Shown here in pieces: positions 57,426 to 64,000 of a stretch of DNA of 64,000 nt (position 1 is its first letter; each line of letters starts with the position of its first letter). The position numbers and the translations under genes were made by a program. Source of the DNA: Acridotheres tristis (lineage: Eukaryota; Chordata; Aves; Passeriformes; Sturnidae); contig CM072891.1 in the NCBI GenBank assembly GCA_037013685.1, positions 21,411,318 through 21,475,317 on the forward strand, given 5' to 3'. The notes under the pieces are model-generated. The model had not been told where the DNA came from. It saw only the letters and a program-made list of their open reading frames with translations, and made no database searches.

Positions 57426-60400
57426 GTTTTATCATCTCTAATAGTTCATCCCTGTTAATAAGCAACAGGACTGGTAATGCTTCTCTGATCCAGCTGTCAC
57501 CTGGATTAAGAAATCATCCTCAACACTCTCCAGGAGTCTCCTGGATTGCTTACAGCTTACTGAGCTGCTTTTCCAAGAGATATCAAGGAGTGCCCCAGGA
57601 GGATCACAGCATGGGAGCACAGCATTTCCTGCAGCCAAAGAACACTTCATCAACAGCTTCCCTTGCTCTGGTGCTTTGCAGGAAGACCAAACATGAGTTT
57701 TCCTTTGTTGGCTTGCCCCGAGATATGACTTTCAGCCCTCAAGCTCTTGATCACTGGTTTTCAAAAACAGTTCTGTGCACTCTATTTTTTCACATGTAGG
57801 GCAAACGTTCTGCCCTCTGTCCTTGCCTGTCCCTTTTGGACAGTCTGTAGGCATCGACTGCAGAGTTCTGATGCTTCTGTTTCTCACTCAGATGCTCCAC
57901 TTGCCAGGTTAGAAATCCTTAAAAAAGAGCTCTGATTTATCTAGTGACCAATCCCCTCATGATTTAGTGATATCTACAAGCAGGATATAGTAATAGGTGA
58001 AGTATTAAAACATGCAGGAAAAGAGGTGAAGGCTTGTCCTGGGAATCATCATCAGATGATTTGTAGGAAAAAGCATGATGCAATTAAATGGTTAGGTTAC
58101 AAAACAGAGTGTAGGTAGCGCAAATGTCTAATTTCATTAAAACAATCTAGCTGAGCCTCTGAGAAAAAACTACTCATGGTGGGAGAGAGGCTTTAAAGAA
58201 AAAGAGGGAGAGGATCCCAACTCAAAGCTCAAAGCTGCTTGCTGGTGGCTGGTGGATGAGACCAAGTTGTGGAGGCACTTTAGGTTTTGGTGGCTTATTT
58301 CCATCACGAATGCATGGTGTCACATGGGATGAAGGCCAGCCAGAAGCTGGGACGGGAACAAGGAATGGGCCTGGAAAGAGTGGATGGTAGTCATTAGAGC
58401 CACAGTAACCTAATGCTGTTCATGTCATTTTTTCAAAAGTGACTGGTGGCTTTCAGACCAGGTAGTGGTCTAGGTACCCTAAGTATCTAATTTTCATAGA
58501 GCATGTTCAGAAGTTCTCTGTTCCAGGATGCTTTCCAGTGTCCCACCATAAATGGCAGTATCCAAAGTCACTGATCACTTCCAAGTCTTGTCTGTGGGCA
58601 ACAGGCATTTTCTGGATTACTCTAAAATGAGTCTGAGTCACTAATGAGTTCAGATAAAGTTTTTTACCACTGTGTTTATTTAAAGCCAATCACTGTTACA
58701 TTTCCCAGAGGAAAACACTGCCAGCACTGTCAGCAAGCAATACATTGATTTTAAATCAGAAGACTGCCATTGATCTTAGCAGCTATTTATTGCACATGTT
58801 CCCACCAGCCACTTTCTAATGGAATTTTAACAGTTTAGTGGGGTCACTTGAAGGTCTCAAGGAAGCAAGGGAAAAATTTGTCTCCTGCAGGAAGTACCTC
58901 CCTAAAACAGTGCCTTCATTTGCAATGACAAGACAGTCAGAGTGGTGCACTTCTCAAGTTTTGGTGAATCCTGATGATTAATTTTCAAGACATGCAGAGT
59001 TCTTATTTTATTCAGCTTGTCCTGGTAATATAGACACAGTTTCACCTCTGTCTGATGAATTCCCTGAGCTGCTGGTTGCTGGAAGCTGGGAAATGCAAAG
59101 CAAATATCTCTGGCCTCTTGGCCTCTTCTGGAGCTCCACTGGCAGCCTTAGGATAAACAAACCCTTAGCTTGGTGCATACATCTACCCTCATGTTGAAAA
59201 TACTGGCATAAAAACCAGTCCAAATATGCCTTTCTTTTTTCTTTCCTGCAGAACTTGGCCTTTTTCGTCTGAGTTAAGGTCTTGCACCAGAAGGACAATT
59301 TCTTGTTTGGGTATGCCATTTCCAATGGTTTAACAGGAAGCAACATGCAAAACATTCAACTCTAACAAAAACTATGTTAGTTGCCATTTTCATTCTGTTT
59401 TCTTGCATGTGATCTCAGCCCCAAAACTGTCGCATGGATATGCAGGCAAAAATAGGAGGAGTAGGAAGGGAATAATGATTGTTAAATGTTTGAGAAAAAT
59501 TATAGTTTATCATAAAACTGAAAGAGATAATAGTGCTTGGTTTGGGGAGGGAGGAGGTGGCTGGTGCATGCTTTGAGTCAGGTTGGTGTCCTGCCTTCAG
59601 TGTCTGGGCTCTGTTTTGGAATTGCCACATGCACAGTGGTTCATGCTGGGGCTGTTATGTCCCTATATCCCTTGGGCAGCATCTTCACCCCGCCTGGCAG
59701 GCTGGCTCTGCACTCTGGGTGGCACACAGGCCACAGACACCCTCACTGAAGTCCACAGTCCCCCACAGTCCTAGCTATTCCTGAGGAAAGGCATTGAGTC
59801 CAGACCTACTGAAAGGCTTCCTGAGATTTGTACAAATAGCACAACCACACTTTTTTCTGCCTCCTACACACACATAACATATATTGCCTAAAAGCTACAG
59901 GTAACACAATCACTTGACAGGTGCCTGTAACTTTACCTGAGAGTTAATTTGTAAGAGTGCTGGGGTTGTGTATCTTTGCATACTACAGACTGCAACATAA
60001 TCCAGCAGATAACAAAGGATAAGGGCAAAGGAGATCCATGAGGAAGTGATGATGTCTGTCACCTCCACCACCTGGCTCTGAGACCAGCAGGGAGGATGTT
60101 CTCTCTGGCATGTTTCTTGTGTGTTGTGGTGGGGCCCATGACAACAATATGATAGTGTGAGAGTTTCTAAACCCTTTTGGGAGGTCTGGATTGTAGCATG
60201 GATGAAGTACCCCCTATAACAGCAAAAGGGAAGGTGAGAGGCAGCACGTTATAATAAATAAGAATTAAATAGGACCTGGGCTTCCAGCCGGGCTCCTCTG
60301 CTGGTTCCATGGATGATCGTGAGCACATTTCATGGTTTCTGCACCATTCTGCAAAAGGAAACAATGGGTGAAAGCTGTCTTCAAATCTAGCTTTTCCCTT

Positions 60401-63400
60401 TTTATGAAAGGGCTAAATGCAGCCGAAGTAAATTCCTTTTTCTGACAAACATCATTTTACCTGTGATTAAGCCCTAGTGCTCAGGAGTAGCACAGCCCAC
60501 AGGCAGCTAAAAGTGTGGCTGGTGGGCAGGAAGGTGCTTGAAGCAGAACCCTGGGCTGGGGAAAGCTAAAGCTGCTCAGGAGCTGGCCACACTGCTGAAT
60601 TTCTGGCTAATACTCAGCCGGGGCTTTTTGGACCTTTACAATGGTGCTACAGTTTCCTGTCACTATGGAAACTGGTTTTTGAAAAGGCACTAGTTTTAAA
60701 AAGTGAATTGAAACCAAAATTTGTCTTCTTCTTCATTCCTGGCTCTGGGGTTCGACTGGGGACAGGTGAAAACTCCAAGATGCTGGCCTGCCTCCTCAAA
60801 ACCCAAACTCAGGTCCCTTCCTGACAAAGCCACAGCTGAATCAGCGGCTGGTTTTTACACAGACACAGGCAGGAATCACGAGAGCTGTCAAGTCAGCAGG
60901 AAATAACTTGAGAGGAACAAAAACTAGTGTGAAAGTAACACAGAGTGGTCTGACCCCCCTGCATTGCATGGCCCACTGGGGACAGCCACAGGGTGTGCAA
61001 TGTAACTGTGTACGGCTAAGACAGGTTCTCCTGAGAACATTAAACACTTAACAGATATTGAGCATTAAACACTTAAGAGACATAGTCTAAATTGCTTTCT
61101 TTTCTAGTCTTGCTAAAGCTTAGATGCTTGGATGCCAGGAGACGTCATTGGAACCTAGAAGTCCTTTGCAGAGACTCAGTGAGGACAGACACTTGTCTTC
61201 TTGCTGTTCCGGGTTCTTTCCTTGATTTCATGATTGTGCCCATGTAAGTCTCTGTGGAGCTCTGCTGTACTATAAAGAAAACTTGGGGGATGGAGAAGTC
61301 CAGGAGGAGGACAGTGAGTAGTTTGAGGTAGAGAAATGAAGGAGGGAGATTTTTGAGTGAACTTTGGCACTAAAGGAAATCCTCATTTAACTATGTTTCT
61401 GAGGTAAGTTCTGGAAGCCCTGTGTAGGACATACCCACTTGCACCCCTTATGGACACCTAATTAGCAGGTGCCAGGGTCCAGGATATGAATCAGTAAATA
61501 ATTTCTGTATACAATTGGCAGACGGAAGTGGACAGTCCCCCAGGGAAGACCCAGAAAGCCAAGTAATTACAAAGAACTGGAAAGACAAGGCACAATGTTT
61601 CCTTCTTTCTGAAATTTCAGCACCCAAACCCCACTCCCTTTTCATGTCCTGAAACAAAATGTTCATGTTTAAGAAAAGGAAATGGAGGAGCAGAATGTTA
61701 CAACCACATCCAAATCTGACCCAGTAAAACCAGTAGAAGCAAGTAGCTGGACCTGCAAGCAGCAGACAAATTTACTGCTAGTCTGTTATCATGTGGCTGT
61801 GCTGGGTTCCTTGGACCTCTCGAGTCTTTCCACTATTCCTTCCCACTTTCTGTGTCAGCATCTTGCCATGGAGCCCACAGCTCTGCTAAGAGCCTACAAG
61901 AAGCCCAGGGTGAACCCTAATAAGTGAGTCCACATGGGAAGGGGCCATTCCAATGAGGAGGTGTCTGCTCATGTGCAGAATTGTGGTGCAGACCCTGCTC
62001 TGGAGCAGAGGGACGATCCCCAGCCCAAACATCAGAGGCTGTCCCTCATCCAAGACCAACACACTGTCTCCATGGCAGGCAGAAACCTCTATCACACAGC
62101 CAGGGCTGCTGGAGAGGACAAAATCAGTGGTGGAAAGGACTTTGTGAGCACCGGGTGCCCTTGGATGAAGGCATGAGCCTGCAACTACCAGCCCATGGAA
62201 GGGAGCCTTTGCACACCCCTTTCACTTACATTTATTTTTGGACTGTTTTGCTTTCTTGCCCCTAGGGTTTTCTTTTCTCCTGGGCTGTCAGACCCTGTGC
62301 GCTTTGCCAGTAGTGCAGTTCAGCACTGCTAGTCATGCCATGCCCCAGCCTGGGAACTCCTGCTCCTAGTGTGGTGATTTCCATCTCCTCCAGCCACAAG
62401 TGCACGGTGGCAGTTTTCAGCTGATGAGTGCAGACAGACATGCACCCATCCAGCCACCTGGGGTGACACATTGCTGATCAGAAGGATGTTCGGATAAGAG
62501 AAGTGAGGCGGGATCCGTGTTTGATTCCTTTCAGACACTACCAGTATGCCAACACACGAGGACAGCAAAGACTGGAGAGGTGCATAGGATATTTATTACC
62601 ATTTCCCCTTTACCTGGAATAGCATTTTTTTTCTGTCTGTGAATGTGCTGCATGCTGCAGGACATAAGCTTGGGAGGAGCTCCTTGGTCAGCCACGGTTT
62701 CCCTGTGCTTTACCTCTTTTAAGATGCCAATCTGGAAGGCAATCTTGAATTTGGGCCAGCATTTCTTTACCATAAATACCTGTGATAGCAGCCTCAAAGA
62801 CAAAGATTTTCCCCTGACAGACTTAGAAGTCTTTTTAACATTTCACTGTGCTACCAAGCCATTAGACTTCAAAGCACTTTCTAGTTTGTGGCTCCCACAT
62901 CTGCACAGGAAGGACGAGTGCTGCAAATGGAGGGCATGAGTGCCCTGATGGGAAGGGGAGATGCTGGCACCTGTCCTTTCCACCTGCACCAGGGCTCTAG
63001 CACAGCAGAGAGAGAAGGCTATAAGAGGTTTTAGGTTGAGCCACAGTGTGGTAGTACCAGGCTGGCACCAGGCTGTTGGGCTGCATCCTGACCCACCTCA
63101 TACTCCCACAGCAGCAGGCAGAGGAAGGACAGCAAGGTTACATTTGCCCTGCAAAAACTCTGTTCTAGGAGCTTGGTGATGTGAGGTAATTCAATCATTA
63201 TTTTTCGTTGTTTCAAGTATTCAAGTAATTTGGGATTTTTTTCCAGCTCCTGTAGACCTATCCCTTGAAAATGTCCAAGCTTTAAACATTTGTCTGTGAG
63301 AGAAATATAGAGGAATGTTAGAAACAAGACCAGAAGTAGGCAAAGCTGACATTAACTGATGTATTTGGAAAACAATTTCAGGCTCTGAGAAACATAAAAA

Positions 63401-64000
63401 TCTGGTTACTGCTGGTTCCCTTCTTGAGGTGACTGCCTTACCAGAGGATTGCTTTTTAGCAAGCACTTTTCATTTTAGGAAAGAATACAACAGTTGTGCC
63501 TTGCACAATCTATGTAATCTCCATCATCCTTCTGCTCGTCCTGTGCCTCACCTTCTGCAAGACAGAGGTGCCTACACTGAGATCTTTATTTAAATTAGTC
63601 AAGATTTTTAGCAAAACAAGGAAAATTATTTTACAAAGGAAGATCTGGATGGTGCCTACAAATTTCTGTCCCTATTACTAACCAGCTGTAGGAGGCAAGT
63701 AATTTAAAAATCCCTATTTTGGCAGTTGGAAGTTAGGCAGCATTTGGGAACTGAAGTCTATTTACTTCAATTACTCAGAAAGCAAGTTAGACTGCATTCC
63801 AAAGTCACTCTTATTGATCAAGTAAATAATGTGTACCTGCAGTTATCATCTTCTATATATATTATTGCTAAACAAGGAGCTAAGCTGGCTGTCTCCTAAA
63901 CTCTCTTCCATGGGACAAAAACAAATTCAAACAGAAGATAATGAAGATCAGCCTACCCTTTAGGAGAAGTCCAAAGTGCTTCTCTGCACTATTATCAATA

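Larger units (their letters stand above)
53140..64000. other. Region upstream of TMEM86A, no recognisable gene
   Basis: About 10.9 kb. In mammals the next gene upstream of TMEM86A is SPTY2D1, but I see none of its large, highly charged coding exons here. Apart from the listed CR1 fragment and simple repeats, the sequence holds short chance frames only. A few have acceptable lengths (54 kb minus, 63.0-63.3 kb minus) but no domain I can name. Confidence 0.5.

Noticed and set aside
63031..63327. Minus-strand 98-codon frame with ELEKNPKLLEYLKQRKIMIE
   Set aside because: It looks protein-like but matches nothing I recognise, has no convincing splice context, and its ends are low-complexity. Left unannotated.
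1..64000. CRISPR arrays, bacterial-type operons or defence systems
   Set aside because: Nothing of this kind is present; all signals are those of a vertebrate nuclear genome.

Overview
This is a nuclear genomic window from a bird, most likely a songbird (passerine). The reasons are scattered CR1 LINE 3' ends (the typical avian retroposon), several endogenous-retrovirus LTRs of the kinds abundant in passerines, old MIR/L2-like relics, long introns, a single CpG island, and a vertebrate gene with GT-AG introns. There are no bacterial operons and no CRISPR array. Most long open frames here are chance frames in non-coding DNA.

One intact protein gene is recognisable: TMEM86A (YhhN family, lysoplasmalogenase-like membrane protein), on the minus strand. 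Exon 1 (52486-52506, seven codons) lies in a CpG island with a perfect palindromic CRE and a TATA-like element just upstream. Exon 2 is present twice (35673-35937 and 30462-30726). Exon 3 (25919-26346) ends the protein. One copy of each exon gives 237 residues, with the two conserved family aspartates at 82 and 190.

The second copy of exon 2 lies in a roughly 5.1 kb block, 26892-31982, repeated as 32083-37193. The two blocks abut a 100-N gap (31983-32082) exactly on both sides. That geometry is what a scaffold shows when two overlapping contigs (or two haplotypes) are placed side by side instead of merged, so the duplication is probably an assembly artefact.

From about 0.9 to 15.8 kb on the plus strand there is a string of broken exons encoding Ig I-set and fibronectin-III domains of the myosin-binding-protein-C/titin type. 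They carry splice-site remnants, in-frame stops, frame changes and a nearby CR1 insertion. Position and tail-to-tail orientation relative to TMEM86A match mammalian IGSF22, so I read this as a decayed unitary IGSF22 pseudogene. It is the most interesting biology in the window.

The rest is intron 1 of TMEM86A (with a probable solo LTR at 37546-38859), the region downstream of TMEM86A, and about 11 kb upstream of its promoter. In these I see only repeats and unannotatable sequence.
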